Below are positions 8,889-18,605 of a stretch of 64,000 nt of DNA, one piece after another. A program made the position numbers and the translations under genes. Below the pieces are notes generated by a model. It saw only the letters and a program-made list of their open reading frames with translations. It was not told the origin of the DNA and did no database searches. Numbering within the stretch: the stretch's first letter is position 1; each line of letters begins with the position of its first letter. This DNA is from Burkholderia sp. PAMC 26561 (GTDB lineage: Bacteria; Pseudomonadota; Gammaproteobacteria; Burkholderiales; Burkholderiaceae), in the NCBI RefSeq assembly GCF_001557535.2, contig NZ_CP014306.1, positions 2,170,001 to 2,234,000 of the forward strand, in the 5' to 3' direction.

Positions 8889-9892
8889 GCTGCTCTCCTA
8901 CTTGGAAAAGTCCCGAGCAGAAGGCGCATCTCCCTCAGCGGGGTAGATACACCCCGCTGGGGAACAACAAACACCTCAGTACGGGCGCATGCACCCGTAC
9001 CTAACCAAGACACAGAGGGTAGTCAGCCGTCTTGCGACGGTAGACCAGACGGAAGTCTGCCCGCTTTCGCGTGGAGTAATGTCTCAACTCCTATCCGGAC
9101 CATTACAGCCCGACGTTCGCTTTTTCCGTCCTCCCATACCCGCATAATCAACAGCGTTCCTTACGGTCCGCCTGCCAGTCAAACCGCACTGGCAACCATA
9201 CGGGCTTACCACGTTCCCGGCATGTCACACGACTGACGTAGGTTCTGCCTCTTCACCGGCGGTCATATATAACGACGCATTCCGAGCCTTGAGCGGAATG
9301 ACCAACCGCACACCTTTTGGTTAATGCCTAGCAGCAGCTTGGGCACCTCAATACTCACGGTGTTTAACAGCAGTTCACATAAGTTAACCGTATCAGCCAG
9401 CCTAGCTCCTCAACCCCTTCGCTGCTAGGAGTCTCCAGATGAACATCTCACGACGTGCATCTGCCCGAACCTCTGGGGGCTACATTGTCGGAAGAGCTTC
9501 ACACCCCACCGTTACCAGTGACGCATGTCTTCCTAGGCTACTGCTAGTCGTATAGCAGGTTCACTGTCCGCTTCTAAACCGCAGAAGCTGGGCGAACAAT
9601 GACACACCGAGCTTTCGCTCGAAACGCAGCAGACCCAGCGTTGATAACGCGGGGAATTGCAAACGACATTCCGCCCTGTCGGCGGAGATGAAGCCGCTGA
9701 TAGGGCGGGACCTGACGGTAATCAGGACAATGCAATGCGATTCGCGGTGATAAACGACATACCGAGAATCGCCTATGGCGAAACCCAATACACCCACCGG
9801 GCTTCGCTTGCTACAAAAGTGCCAACCCAAGGGGTCAGCCTATGGACAGTTTTCACCGTCGAATCGATGCGACGTGTCGCACCAAGGCGCGT

Positions 9893-9921
9893 ATTGTAGC
9901 GCAACTTCGCCGGCTGTTTAA
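9893..9921 (-). promoter_or_regulatory. Candidate promoter of tRNA-Ser, now separated by the intron
   Basis: On the minus strand TTAAAC (-35-like) is followed 17 bp later by TACAAT (-10, 9898-9893). Transcription would start near 9886, only a few nt before the intron 5' splice site at 9882. No better promoter is visible in the 52 bp between the intron and the tRNA. Joining the flanks would put the tRNA about 65 nt downstream. The -35 match is weak (3/6), so this is a candidate only. Confidence 0.4.
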
Positions 9922-9936
9922 GCCTTCGGAAGCGCG

Positions 9937-11166
9937 TCATCCGTCCAGCGATTTCGTCGCCCGCAAAGCAGGAAACAGGCGCATCCAGAGCAGGGCCACA
10001 ACGATCGTCCCGGCTCCGCCGATCAACACCGCCGGCACCGCGCCGAACAAGCCCGCAGTCATGCCCGATTCAAACTCGCCAAGCTGATTCGATGTCCCGA
10101 TAAACAACGAATTGATCGCGTTGACGCGGCCACGCATATCGTCGGGCGTTTGCAACTGGACGAGCGAATTGCGCACGACCACGCTGATCACATCAGACGC
10201 ACCCAGCGCGCCGAGCGCGAGCATCGAAACGATGATGTTGCGCGATAAACCGAACACGATCGTTGCAATGCCAAACGCAATTACGCCTCCGAACATTGCG
10301 GTTCCCGCGCGTTGCCGCAACGGGAAGTGCGCCAGATAAATCGAGCCCGCCAAGGCACCGACGGCCGGCGCCGCGCGCAAGACGCCGAGCGCCCAGGGTC
10401 CGGCCTGCAGCACATCGCGGGCGAACACGGGCAACAAGGCCGTCGCGCCGCCGAGCAGCACCGCAAACAGATCGAGCGACAACGCGCCGAGAATCACCGG
10501 TTTGCGTCGAATGAATGCGATACCCGAGAACAGCGACTCGAACGAAAGCGGCGTTTTCATACGAACCGCTTTTTCGATTTTTATCAGTGAAAGCAGCAGC
10601 GCCGCGCCCACGAACGCCACCGATACCGCCCCGTACACCACGAGCGCGCCGAGCCCGTAGAGCAGGCCGCCCATCGCGGGGCCGAGAATCTGCGCGGTCT
10701 GGTTCGCAGACGTGGACCACGCGGTTGCGTACTGCAACTGGGCGCGCGGAATGAGGTTGGGCAAGAGCGCTGACATCGACGGCGATTCAAACGCCCGGGC
10801 CGAACCGGCAACTGCAGCGATCACATAGATCAGTTCCTGACTCGTCACCCCACGCCACGTGGCGATACACAAGGTCAACGCCGCCACGCCCTCGATCGCC
10901 TGGCAGATGAACGCGATCGTGCGCCGGTCGTACCGGTCGGCCACATGACCGACCACGAGCGTGAGCATGAACATGGGCAGGAACTGCGCGAGGCCGACCA
11001 GCCCGAGCGCGAACGCGCTGTGCGTGATCGAATAAATCTGCCAGCCGATGGCGACCGACATCATCTGAAACGCCACCGATGACATGGCCCGCGCGCTCCA
11101 GAAGAGCGCAAAGGGCCGGTGACGCATCACTGAATTGGGCGGTACGGCAGGAGAGGAGGCGCTCAA
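9937..11166 (-). CDS. MFS transporter (EntS/MFS_3-like exporter)
   Basis: A 409-residue inner-membrane protein with about 12 hydrophobic segments, starting RPFALFWSARAMSSVAFQMM, which resembles the enterobactin-exporter (EntS) type MFS_3 family. GHVADRYDRRT is the loop 2-3 signature. Substrate unknown. The start is TTG at 11166, immediately after the hemW stop, with AGGA 10 nt upstream (inside hemW); ATG 11127 is the alternative. It is the last gene of the rph-rdgB-hemW operon and probably translationally coupled to hemW. Confidence 0.85.
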   Translation of the reverse strand: MSASSPAVPPNSVMRHRPFALFWSARAMSSVAFQMMSVAIGWQIYSITHSAFALGLVGLAQFLPMFMLTLVVGHVADRYDRRTIAFICQAIEGVAALTLCIATWRGVTSQELIYVIAAVAGSARAFESPSMSALLPNLIPRAQLQYATAWSTSANQTAQILGPAMGGLLYGLGALVVYGAVSVAFVGAALLLSLIKIEKAVRMKTPLSFESLFSGIAFIRRKPVILGALSLDLFAVLLGGATALLPVFARDVLQAGPWALGVLRAAPAVGALAGSIYLAHFPLRQRAGTAMFGGVIAFGIATIVFGLSRNIIVSMLALGALGASDVISVVVRNSLVQLQTPDDMRGRVNAINSLFIGTSNQLGEFESGMTAGLFGAVPAVLIGGAGTIVVALLWMRLFPALRATKSLDG

Positions 11167-12405
11167 TTAACGGTTGTCCTTGGTCGTCTTCGAGTCAGGG
11201 TTCTTGAGGAACAGCGCCTGCAGGTCGTTGAGAAAATCCTGGCCGCGCTGCGTGGGCGCAATGGTGTCGATATCGCGCGTGATCAGGCCGCGCTTCTCGG
11301 CTTCGATCAACGCGGGTTCGATCGCGGACATGGCAAGGCCAGTGCGTTCGTTAAACGAATGCACCGGAAATCCTTCGACGAGCCGCAGCGTGTTGAGCAT
11401 GAATTCGAACGGCAGATCGCGCGGACCGACTTCGTTTTCTTCCTGCACGGCCGCGCCTGCGAGCGCTTCGTCCATGTACGTGCCTGGATGTTTGTATCGG
11501 ACCTGCCGCACGATCTTTTGCGGGAACGACAACTTGGTATGCGCGCCCGCGCCAATTCCCAGATAGTCGCCGAAGCGCCAGTAATTCAGGTTGTGCCGGC
11601 TCTTTTTGTTCGGCTTCGCATACGCCGATACCTCGTAGCGCTCGTACCCAGCCGATGCCGTGCGCTCGTGAATCCAGTCCTGCATGTCGGCGGATTCGTC
11701 GTCGTCGGGAACGGGCGGCGGGTATTTCGCGAACAGGGTGTTCGGTTCGAGCGTGAGGTGATACAGCGACAAATGCGGCGGCGCGAAACTGATTGCGGTT
11801 TCTATGTCGGCACGGCATTCGTCCAGCGTTTGCTTCGGCAGCGCGAACATCAGGTCGAGGTTGAAGTTATCGAAGTTCTTCGCGGCGATTTCCACGGCCT
11901 GGCGCGCTTGCGTCGCATCATGAATCCGTCCGAGCGCCTTCAAATGCGCTTCGTTGAAGCTCTGGATTCCTATCGATAACCGGTTCACGCCGCTCGCCCT
12001 GAACTGCGCAAACTTCGCCGCTTCGAAAGTACCGGGATTCGCTTCGAGCGTGATCTCGGCATCGGCGTCGAGGGGCAGCAACGCGCGGGCGTCGGAAAGC
12101 AGACGGTCCAGCCCCTTTGCCGACAACAAGCTGGGCGTGCCCCCGCCGATGAAAATTGAATGGACCTGCCGGCCCCAGACCATCGGCAATGCTTGTTCCA
12201 GATCGGCGCGCAATGCATCGAGATAACGGTCTTCCGGAAACGTCTGTCCCTTCCACTCATGCGAATTGAAGTCGCAGTACGGACACTTTTTGACGCACCA
12301 AGGGAAATGCACGTACAGCGACAACGGCGGCAGCGACGTCAGCCGGATACTGCCCGGCGACGTGAACGCCTTGACGACGTTGATCGTTTGGGGACCGGCG
12401 CTCAC
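11167..12405 (-). CDS. hemW: Radical SAM protein HemW (heme chaperone, coproporphyrinogen oxidase-like)
   Basis: 412 residues with the radical-SAM cluster motif CVKKCPYCDFN after LYVHFPW near residue 31, GGGTPSLL, and the ANPGTFE and RLSIGIQSF segments of the HemN/HemW family. HemW binds heme and a [4Fe-4S] cluster and is thought to deliver heme to respiratory enzymes. It lacks the N-terminal extension and extra Cys of true HemN; the real hemN is at 59979-61352. The start is GTG at 12405, overlapping the rdgB stop by 4 bp. The rdgB-hemW pairing is common in proteobacteria. Confidence 0.92.
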   Translation of the reverse strand: MSAGPQTINVVKAFTSPGSIRLTSLPPLSLYVHFPWCVKKCPYCDFNSHEWKGQTFPEDRYLDALRADLEQALPMVWGRQVHSIFIGGGTPSLLSAKGLDRLLSDARALLPLDADAEITLEANPGTFEAAKFAQFRASGVNRLSIGIQSFNEAHLKALGRIHDATQARQAVEIAAKNFDNFNLDLMFALPKQTLDECRADIETAISFAPPHLSLYHLTLEPNTLFAKYPPPVPDDDESADMQDWIHERTASAGYERYEVSAYAKPNKKSRHNLNYWRFGDYLGIGAGAHTKLSFPQKIVRQVRYKHPGTYMDEALAGAAVQEENEVGPRDLPFEFMLNTLRLVEGFPVHSFNERTGLAMSAIEPALIEAEKRGLITRDIDTIAPTQRGQDFLNDLQALFLKNPDSKTTKDNR

Positions 12406-13019
12406 GAGACGTCCTTCAACCGGGCGAGCAGATGCCGAAGCGCGATTGCCCGGTGGCTGCTGGCGTTCTTGACTGCGGGATCAAGTTCACCGGCCGTTTT
12501 TCCAAGCGATGGCACGAAGAAATGGGCATCGTAGCCAAAGCCGTTTGCGCCGCGCGGAGCATCCACCACTTCGCCATGCCAGCGGCCTTCCGCAATCAGC
12601 GGTTCTGGATCGTCGGCATGACGAACCAGCACGAGCACGGAGAAAAAATACGCGCGACGATCGGTTTCATTCGCCAGATCCGCGACAAGCCGCGCGTTGT
12701 TCGCGGCGTCGCTTTTTTCGCCGCCGTTGAGCAATTGCGCGTATCGCGCGGAATAGACACCGGGCGCGCCGCGCAACGCGTGAACGCAGAGACCGGAGTC
12801 ATCGGCGAGAGCGGGAAGCCCCGTCGCCTTCGATGCATGCCGCGCCTTCGCCAGCGCGTTCTCGACGAACGTCACGTGCGGTTCCTCGGCCTCGGATACA
12901 CCGAGTTCGCCTTGCGTCACCAGATCGATGCCGGCGCTCGCGAGCAAGGCCGCAAACTCGCGCAACTTGCCGGCGTTGTTCGACGCCAGCACTACCCGTT
13001 TGAATACAGGATCAGACAC
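12402..13019 (-). CDS. rdgB: RdgB/HAM1 non-canonical purine NTP pyrophosphatase (dITP/XTP)
   Basis: 205 residues; hydrolyses ITP, dITP and XTP to monophosphates, keeping deaminated purines out of nucleic acids. [10 protein letters not shown] is the nucleotide-binding start motif, followed by [23 protein letters not shown] and [10 protein letters not shown] of the HAM1 fold. The start is GTG at 13019 with GGAG 9 nt upstream, overlapping the end of rph by 8 bp; the longer frame adds non-conserved residues. Part of rph-rdgB-hemW-MFS. Confidence 0.95.
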   Translation of the reverse strand: MSDPVFKRVVLASNNAGKLREFAALLASAGIDLVTQGELGVSEAEEPHVTFVENALAKARHASKATGLPALADDSGLCVHALRGAPGVYSARYAQLLNGGEKSDAANNARLVADLANETDRRAYFFSVLVLVRHADDPEPLIAEGRWHGEVVDAPRGANGFGYDAHFFVPSLGKTAGELDPAVKNASSHRAIALRHLLARLKDVS

Positions 13020-13773
13020 TGAGCAGCTCCAGGGCGACTTTCTGCTTCGCAATCAACGTTTCAATGCCGCTTTGCGCCAGATCCAGCAATGAATTCATTT
13101 CCGAGCGCGTGAACGGCACGCCTTCGGCCGTACCCTGAACCTCGACAAAACCGCCGGCGCCCGTCATCACGACGTTCATGTCGGTATCGCACTGGGAATC
13201 TTCGTCGTAGTCCAGGTCGAGAACCGGCTGGCCGTTGTACACGCCAACCGAGATCGCGGCGACGAATTCGTTGATGGGCGATTCTGCAATCTTCCCGGCT
13301 GCAATCAGCTTGGTGACGGCATCGTGGGCCGCGACGAACGCGCCCGTGATGCTTGCCGTGCGCGTGCCGCCATCGGCCTGGATCACATCGCAATCGATAT
13401 GCAGCGTCCGCGCGCCGAGTTTGTTCAGATCGAACACGGAACGCAGCGCGCGCCCGATCAGCCGCTGGATTTCCTGCGTGCGTCCGGTCTGTTTGCCGCG
13501 CGCGGCTTCGCGATCGTTACGTGTGTTCGTCGCGCGCGGCAGCATGCCGTATTCGGCGGTGAGCCAGCCCTGATCGCGGCCGCGCAGGAATTCGGGCACG
13601 CGCTCGGAGATGCTTGCGGTGCAGATCACCTTGGTATCGCCGAATTCGACGAGGACCGAACCTTCCGCGTGCTTCGTGTAATGACGCGTGATGCGCACGT
13701 CGCGCAACTGGTTCGCGCGGCGGCCGCTGGGGCGTGAAGTCGGGGCGGGCGAGGTCAGCGGAGAATCTGTCAT
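13012..13773 (-). CDS. rph: Ribonuclease PH
   Basis: 253 residues; phosphorolytic 3'-5' exoribonuclease that trims tRNA 3' ends. It shows [20 protein letters not shown], the active-site region [20 protein letters not shown], and [20 protein letters not shown]. The ATG at 13773 gives the usual N-terminus plus a short Ser/Pro tail; longer readings are not family-like. It heads the leftward operon. It is divergent from yicC, another RNA-processing gene, across 336 bp. Confidence 0.96.
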   Translation of the reverse strand: MTDSPLTSPAPTSRPSGRRANQLRDVRITRHYTKHAEGSVLVEFGDTKVICTASISERVPEFLRGRDQGWLTAEYGMLPRATNTRNDREAARGKQTGRTQEIQRLIGRALRSVFDLNKLGARTLHIDCDVIQADGGTRTASITGAFVAAHDAVTKLIAAGKIAESPINEFVAAISVGVYNGQPVLDLDYDEDSQCDTDMNVVMTGAGGFVEVQGTAEGVPFTRSEMNSLLDLAQSGIETLIAKQKVALELLSV

Positions 13774-14109
13774 GGAGGCGATCAAGTGAAAAAGCAGTAA
13801 GGGAGGGCGGTGCTGAAAGTCGCCGAAAAGCGGCAGCGAGCGACGAACACAGCGAACGAACGCCGGGCCGGAAAAGCAAATTTTATCCGCAATCCGGGTG
13901 AGCGTCCGGCTGCGTATGAAGCCGACGCACGCGTTTCCCCGGGCTTTCAAGGGCAGTATCGGCAAAAATGGGATAATGCCAGCTTCCCCGCCCGGCCAAC
14001 CATGCATGCCATTCGCGCAGCTTCACGCCGGGCGTACTGAAGTGAACCGGCCGTGCGGCGCATGCAGTAAAGGCGCCGGCGCACACGGTCTTCAACAACG
14101 GACGCGATA
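13774..14109 (+). promoter_or_regulatory. Divergent rph/yicC intergenic region with extended -10 promoter
   Basis: A 336-bp gap between divergent starts. On the plus strand TGgGATAAT (13969-13977) is an extended -10 motif without a good -35; it would start yicC transcription near 13984 and leave a leader of about 125 nt. No clear minus-strand promoter was picked out for rph. No gene is seen. Confidence 0.35.
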
Positions 14110-15045
14110 ATGATCTACAGCATGACAGGCTATGCGAGCGCCACGCGCGAGGTAGCGTCGGACGGCGCGGGCGCAAATGGCTCGGGCGTGGGAGTATCGG
14201 TGGAATTGCGCACGGTGAATTCGCGCTTTCTCGACATGAACTTCCGCATGCCGGAAGACGTTCGCGTATGCGAGCCGCAGTTGCGCGAAATGCTGATGAA
14301 CAAGCTCTCGCGCGGCAAGGTCGATATCCGCATCAACCTGAATCGCGCCGAGCAAACGACCATTTCCGGCGCGCTCAACCGCGAAGCGCTGTCCCAACTG
14401 GCCGCGCTGGAGCGCTCGGTTCTCGACGTTTTCCCCGATTCCGAACGCATGCGCACCGGTGAAATCCTGCGCTGGCCCGGTATTTTGTCGGAAAGCGGTG
14501 TTTCGGCAGAAACCTTGCGCAACGCGGTGCTGGCGTGCGGCAAGCAGGCGATTGCCGAACTCATCGATGTCCGCGCCCGCGAAGGCGCCGCGCTCAGCGC
14601 CGTGTTGATCGCGAATGTGACGGAAATGGAAGCGATCGTCGCGCGCATCACGCCGCTCGTGCCGGAACTGATCACGAAGCATCAGCAGAAGATCGTGGAA
14701 CGTCTGCAGATTGCGCTCGGCATTGCCGCACCGGAAGGAACGACGCAAACCAGCATTCCGCGCGAAGAGATCGCCGAACGGATTCGCCAGGAAGTGACCA
14801 TGTACGGCATCCGTATCGATATCAACGAAGAATTGCAGCGCCTCACCGCGCATCTGACGGAAACGCGTCACGTGCTGCAAAAGGGCGGCAAGGTGGGCAA
14901 GCGGCTCGACTTCATGATGCAGGAACTCAATCGCGAAGCGAACACGCTCGGCTCGAAGGCGGCAGCAAAAGAACTCGCAGATGCATCGATGACGCTCAAG
15001 CTGCTCATCGAACAGATGCGCGAGCAAGTGCAGAATCTGGAGTAA
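14110..15045 (+). CDS. yicC: YicC/YloC-family endoribonuclease
   Basis: 311 residues beginning MIYSMTGYASA, the family's invariant N-terminus, with ELRTVNSRFLD (about 37-47). The C-terminal DUF1732 part (GKRLDFMMQELNREANTLGSKA) carries acidic residues that bind metal in characterised homologues. Family members are endoribonucleases acting on RNA including small RNAs. It lies 6 bp upstream of gmk on the same strand, an arrangement also common elsewhere. Confidence 0.93.
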   Translation: MIYSMTGYASATREVASDGAGANGSGVGVSVELRTVNSRFLDMNFRMPEDVRVCEPQLREMLMNKLSRGKVDIRINLNRAEQTTISGALNREALSQLAALERSVLDVFPDSERMRTGEILRWPGILSESGVSAETLRNAVLACGKQAIAELIDVRAREGAALSAVLIANVTEMEAIVARITPLVPELITKHQQKIVERLQIALGIAAPEGTTQTSIPREEIAERIRQEVTMYGIRIDINEELQRLTAHLTETRHVLQKGGKVGKRLDFMMQELNREANTLGSKAAAKELADASMTLKLLIEQMREQVQNLE

Positions 15046-15051
15046 CGGCAC

Positions 15052-15717
15052 ATGAACGACGCTCAACGCAACACCTACGCCGGCGTTTATCCGGGCAACC
15101 TGTTCATGGTCGTGGCGCCGTCGGGCGCGGGCAAATCCACGCTGGTGAACGCGCTGCTCGCGCAGGATCCGGCAATCCGCCTGTCCGTCTCGTACACCAC
15201 GCGCGACCCGCGTCCCGGCGAGGAAAACGGCGTGCAATACCATTTCGCTTCCGTCGATGATTTCATGGCGCGGCACGACGCCGGTGAATTCCTCGAAAGC
15301 GCGGAAGTGCACGGCAACTACTATGCAACGTCGCGCGTATGGATTGAAGCGCAGATGAAAAGCGGCCATGACGTGCTGCTCGAAATCGACTGGCAAGGCG
15401 CGCAACAGGTCAAGAAACGCTTTCGCAACGCGGTGGAAATTTTCATCCTGCCGCCCTCGCTCGATGCGCTGGAAGAGCGCTTGAAGAAGCGCGGGCAGGA
15501 TTCGCCGAACGTTATCGTGCGCCGTTTGCTTGCTGCCGGCAGCGAGATGGCGCACGCGCCCGAAGCGCAATATGTGCTGATCAACGAGAACTTCGACAAG
15601 GCGCTGACCGAATTGCGCTGTCTCGTTGCCGCGACACGTCTGCGCTTTGGTTCGCAATATGCACGTCATACGCAGTTATTCGTCGAGTTGGGCATACACT
15701 CGCCGCACGCCGAGTGA
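15052..15717 (+). CDS. gmk: Guanylate kinase
   Basis: 221 residues; ATP-dependent phosphorylation of GMP to GDP. The P-loop is APSGAGKST (residues about 22-30); [16 protein letters not shown] binds [13 protein letters not shown] follows. The ATG at 15052 has GGAG about 9 nt upstream. Lies between yicC and rpoZ and precedes spoT, so the block links GTP supply, RNA polymerase and (p)ppGpp. Confidence 0.97.
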   Translation: MNDAQRNTYAGVYPGNLFMVVAPSGAGKSTLVNALLAQDPAIRLSVSYTTRDPRPGEENGVQYHFASVDDFMARHDAGEFLESAEVHGNYYATSRVWIEAQMKSGHDVLLEIDWQGAQQVKKRFRNAVEIFILPPSLDALEERLKKRGQDSPNVIVRRLLAAGSEMAHAPEAQYVLINENFDKALTELRCLVAATRLRFGSQYARHTQLFVELGIHSPHAE

Positions 15718-15773
15718 GCGGGCTTTCCGGTCACATAAGGTAGAATGAAGAACATATCGAGAAGGAATCAACC

Positions 15774-15977
15774 ATGGCCCGCATCACTGTCGAAGACTGT
15801 CTGAAAATGATCCCCAATCGCTTCGAGCTCGCGCTCGCAGCGACGTACCGCGCGCGCCAGCTCGCTCAGGGCCACACGCCGAAGATCGAAAGCCGCGACA
15901 AGCCGACCGTTGTAGCGCTGCGTGAAATCGCGGCGGGCCAGGTCGGTGTGGAAATGCTCAAGAAGGTTCCGGTTTAA
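15774..15977 (+). CDS. rpoZ: RNA polymerase omega subunit
   Basis: 67 residues, the usual short beta-proteobacterial length. [23 protein letters not shown] is the conserved omega N-terminus; RQLAQGHTP and [16 protein letters not shown] follow. It helps assemble the beta' subunit and contributes to the ppGpp site. The ATG at 15774 is preceded by AAGGAA. TAGAAT (15741-15746) upstream could be a -10 for an internal promoter, but no good -35 accompanies it. The next gene, spoT, starts 81 bp downstream. Confidence 0.97.
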   Translation: MARITVEDCLKMIPNRFELALAATYRARQLAQGHTPKIESRDKPTVVALREIAAGQVGVEMLKKVPV

Positions 15978-16058
15978 GTTTCAACCGGGTTATCGGCACG
16001 AGCGATTTCGAATCAACGCGCATCTTTGCTAAAGCGTCAGCTAACCACGGAGGCGACC

Positions 16059-18497
16059 ATGAATCCTGTTCCATCGTCCGTCTCTGTGGATACGCACCAC
16101 GACGCGCTCAGTGTCGATTCGCATCGTGACGCTCAGGTCGAGCTGAACACTGAAAACCACGCGCACGATCACGACCAGGACGGAGATTCTCCGTCGGCGG
16201 CGCGCAAGTATATTGACGCGGTCCTCGAACAATCGTTTCGCCATCTGTTCGGGCCGACCGCCACCCCGGAAAAACCGCGCCGCAGCGACGTCGTTTCCAT
16301 CGCGAAACTGACGACCGAACTGGCCGCGTATCTTTCGCCGGAAGAAATCAAGCAGGTCAAACAGGCTTTCCATTTCAGCGACGAAGCCCATCTCGGGCAG
16401 TATCGTCAGAGTGGCGAGCCGTACATCACGCATCCGGTTGCAGTCGCGGAAATTTGCGCGAGCTGGAAACTCGACGATCAATCCATCATGGCGGCATTGC
16501 TCCATGACGTGATCGAAGATCAGGGCGTGACGAAAACCGAAATCGCGGAACGGTTCGGGCCGAAGGTCGCGGAACTTGTCGATGGTTTGTCGAAGCTCGA
16601 TAAAATGGAGTTCCGCAATCGCGAGGAAGCGCAGGCGGAAAACTTCCGCAAGATGCTGCTCGCCATGGCGCGCGACGTACGCGTGATCCTCGTGAAGCTT
16701 GCGGACCGGCTGCACAACATGCGCACGCTCGGCGCCGTGCCGCCGGAAAAACGGCGTCGTGTGGCGCGCGAGACCATCGACATCTATGCGCCTATTGCGC
16801 ATCGGCTCGGGCTGAACAATACGTATCGCGAACTGCAGGATCTGAGTTTCGCGAACTTCAATCCGCACCGTTACGCCACGCTCGAGCGCGCCGTCAAGGC
16901 CGCACGCGGCAACCGGCGGGAAGTGGTCGGCAAGATCATGGAAGCGGTGCAGCGGACCATTGCTGACGCGAAGATCAAGGCGGACGTTACCGGCCGCGAA
17001 AAAACCATCTTCAGCATCTACAAGAAGATGCGCGACAAGCAGTTGTCGTTTTCGCAAGTGCTCGACGTGTACGGCTTTCGCGTCGTGCTGGATACCGCGC
17101 TGGAATGCTACACGTGCATTGGCGCACTGCATGCACTTTACAAGCCGGTGCCGGGCAAGTTCAAGGATTACATCGCGATCCCGAAGGTGAATGGCTATCA
17201 GTCGTTGCACACCACGCTCGTGGGTCCGTTTGGCGCGCCTATCGAGTTCCAGATCCGCACGCGCAAGATGCACGAGATCGCAGAAGCGGGGGTGGCAGCG
17301 CATTGGCTGTACAAGAACGGCGGCGCCGATCTCAACGACGTGCAAAAGCGCGCGCATCAATGGCTCAAGTCGTTGTTGGACATACAGAGCGAAGCCGGCG
17401 ATTCCAGCGAATTCCTCGAACACGTCAAGATCGACCTGTTCCCGGATGCGGTGTATGTGTTCACGCCCAAGTCGAAGATCATGCCGTTGCCGCGCGGCGC
17501 CACGGCGCTCGACTTTGCGTACTCCATCCACAGCGACCTCGGCAATCAGTGTGTCGCGGTCAAGATCAACAACGAGTTGCTGCCGTTGCGTACGGAGTTG
17601 AAGAGCGGCGACATTGTCGAAGTCATTACCGCGCCGTACTCGAAGCCGAATCCCGCCTGGCTCGGCTTTGTACGTACCGGCAAGGCGCGCTCGGCGATTC
17701 GTCATTATCTGAAGACGATGCGCCTGAATGAATCGGTGCAGCTGGGCGAACGGCTCGTCGATCAATCTCTCAAGGGCTATGGCCTGGCGCTTTCCGAAGT
17801 AACCGCGGAAGTCTGGGAGAAGCTGGCTCAGTGGACGGGCAACAAGAGCCGTCAGGAAATTTTCGCGGACATCGGCCTCGGCCGCCGTGTCGCAGCAGTG
17901 ATGGCAAAGCGCATCGAAGTTTTGATGACCGGGCGGGACGACGACGATTCCCCGCGCGAGAGCTTCACCACGAACACTGCGCCGCCGGTCGTGATCACCG
18001 GCACGGAAGGCATGTCGGTGCAACTGTCGGCGTGCTGCCGCCCGATTCCCGGCGACGACATCATGGGTTATATCGGCATCGGGCTGGGCATGGCGATCCA
18101 CACCACGGAATGCCGGGTTGCGCAGCGCATCCACAGGCGCGATCCCGGCCGATGGATCGACGTTGCCTGGGCGCCCCAGCCGGGCCGTCTCTTCGATGTC
18201 GCCATCAAGGTGCTCGTGAGCACATCGAAGGGCGTATTCGCCCGCGTGGCGGCTGACATCACGTCCGCCGACGCGAACATCGTCCACATTGCAATGGACG
18301 AGGACGTGACGCAGGAATCCACCGTATTGCGCTTCGTGATTCAGGTCAGTGACCGCGTGCATCTGGCGAACGTGATGCGGCGTGTCCGGACGAATCCGGA
18401 TGTGATGCGCATTGCGCGTGAGCGGCCAAGTGACGAGCCGCATCATCGCAACAACGAAGGCGGCATGCGGATCGATCGCGAACGCGGCGACTACTAG
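16059..18497 (+). CDS. spoT: Bifunctional (p)ppGpp synthetase/hydrolase SpoT
   Basis: 812 residues. After an unusual His/Asp-rich N-terminal extension of about 75 residues comes the HD hydrolase domain (ITHPVAVAEIC; H149-D150 in ALLHDVIEDQG). The synthetase domain follows (GREKTIFSIYKKMRDKQLSF, with the MRDK charge pattern of bifunctional enzymes, and IPKVNGYQSLHTTL), then TGS (FTPKSKIMPLPRGATALDFA), a helical region and a C-terminal ACT domain. It makes and degrades (p)ppGpp in response to starvation. ATG 16059 with GGAGG upstream is preferred over TTG 16026. Downstream of rpoZ, as in many proteobacteria. Confidence 0.96.
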   Translation: MNPVPSSVSVDTHHDALSVDSHRDAQVELNTENHAHDHDQDGDSPSAARKYIDAVLEQSFRHLFGPTATPEKPRRSDVVSIAKLTTELAAYLSPEEIKQVKQAFHFSDEAHLGQYRQSGEPYITHPVAVAEICASWKLDDQSIMAALLHDVIEDQGVTKTEIAERFGPKVAELVDGLSKLDKMEFRNREEAQAENFRKMLLAMARDVRVILVKLADRLHNMRTLGAVPPEKRRRVARETIDIYAPIAHRLGLNNTYRELQDLSFANFNPHRYATLERAVKAARGNRREVVGKIMEAVQRTIADAKIKADVTGREKTIFSIYKKMRDKQLSFSQVLDVYGFRVVLDTALECYTCIGALHALYKPVPGKFKDYIAIPKVNGYQSLHTTLVGPFGAPIEFQIRTRKMHEIAEAGVAAHWLYKNGGADLNDVQKRAHQWLKSLLDIQSEAGDSSEFLEHVKIDLFPDAVYVFTPKSKIMPLPRGATALDFAYSIHSDLGNQCVAVKINNELLPLRTELKSGDIVEVITAPYSKPNPAWLGFVRTGKARSAIRHYLKTMRLNESVQLGERLVDQSLKGYGLALSEVTAEVWEKLAQWTGNKSRQEIFADIGLGRRVAAVMAKRIEVLMTGRDDDDSPRESFTTNTAPPVVITGTEGMSVQLSACCRPIPGDDIMGYIGIGLGMAIHTTECRVAQRIHRRDPGRWIDVAWAPQPGRLFDVAIKVLVSTSKGVFARVAADITSADANIVHIAMDEDVTQESTVLRFVIQVSDRVHLANVMRRVRTNPDVMRIARERPSDEPHHRNNEGGMRIDRERGDY

Positions 18498-18605
18498 CGT
18501 CCTCACGTTCGCCTCATTGCGGCAGTTGGCGCGGCAAGTTCAAGCACCGACGCTGGAACACGACCTGCGTGCCCTGTACCCATTCTGCGTACAACGAGGG
18601 CACTT

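Larger units (their letters stand above)
7091..9882 (-). mobile_element. Complete group II intron (2,792 nt) with RT/maturase-HNH gene
   Basis: The 5' boundary is GTGCGAC (9882-9876), the bacterial group II consensus. Domain V is a canonical 34-nt hairpin at 7132-7165 with a GAAA tetraloop (GCGAGGAAACTCGC). Domain VI (7092-7130) has base helix TAGGG/CCCTA and an unpaired A (complement of 7097) seven nucleotides from the 3' end, the expected branch point. The element ends in AC at 7091. The 5' half of the ribozyme (8889-9882) is untranslated and structured. The intact ORF and both intact ends suggest a splicing- and mobility-competent copy. It sits between the MFS gene and tRNA-Ser, outside any coding sequence. 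Confidence 0.92.

Noticed and set aside
14092..15669. 525-codon minus-strand frame across yicC and gmk
   Set aside because: It runs antisense through two well supported genes; composition is that of a shadow frame.
16041..18506. 821-codon open frame on the minus strand antisense to spoT
   Set aside because: It mirrors spoT codon for codon; the Arg/His-rich product fits no family and arises from GC-rich codon bias.
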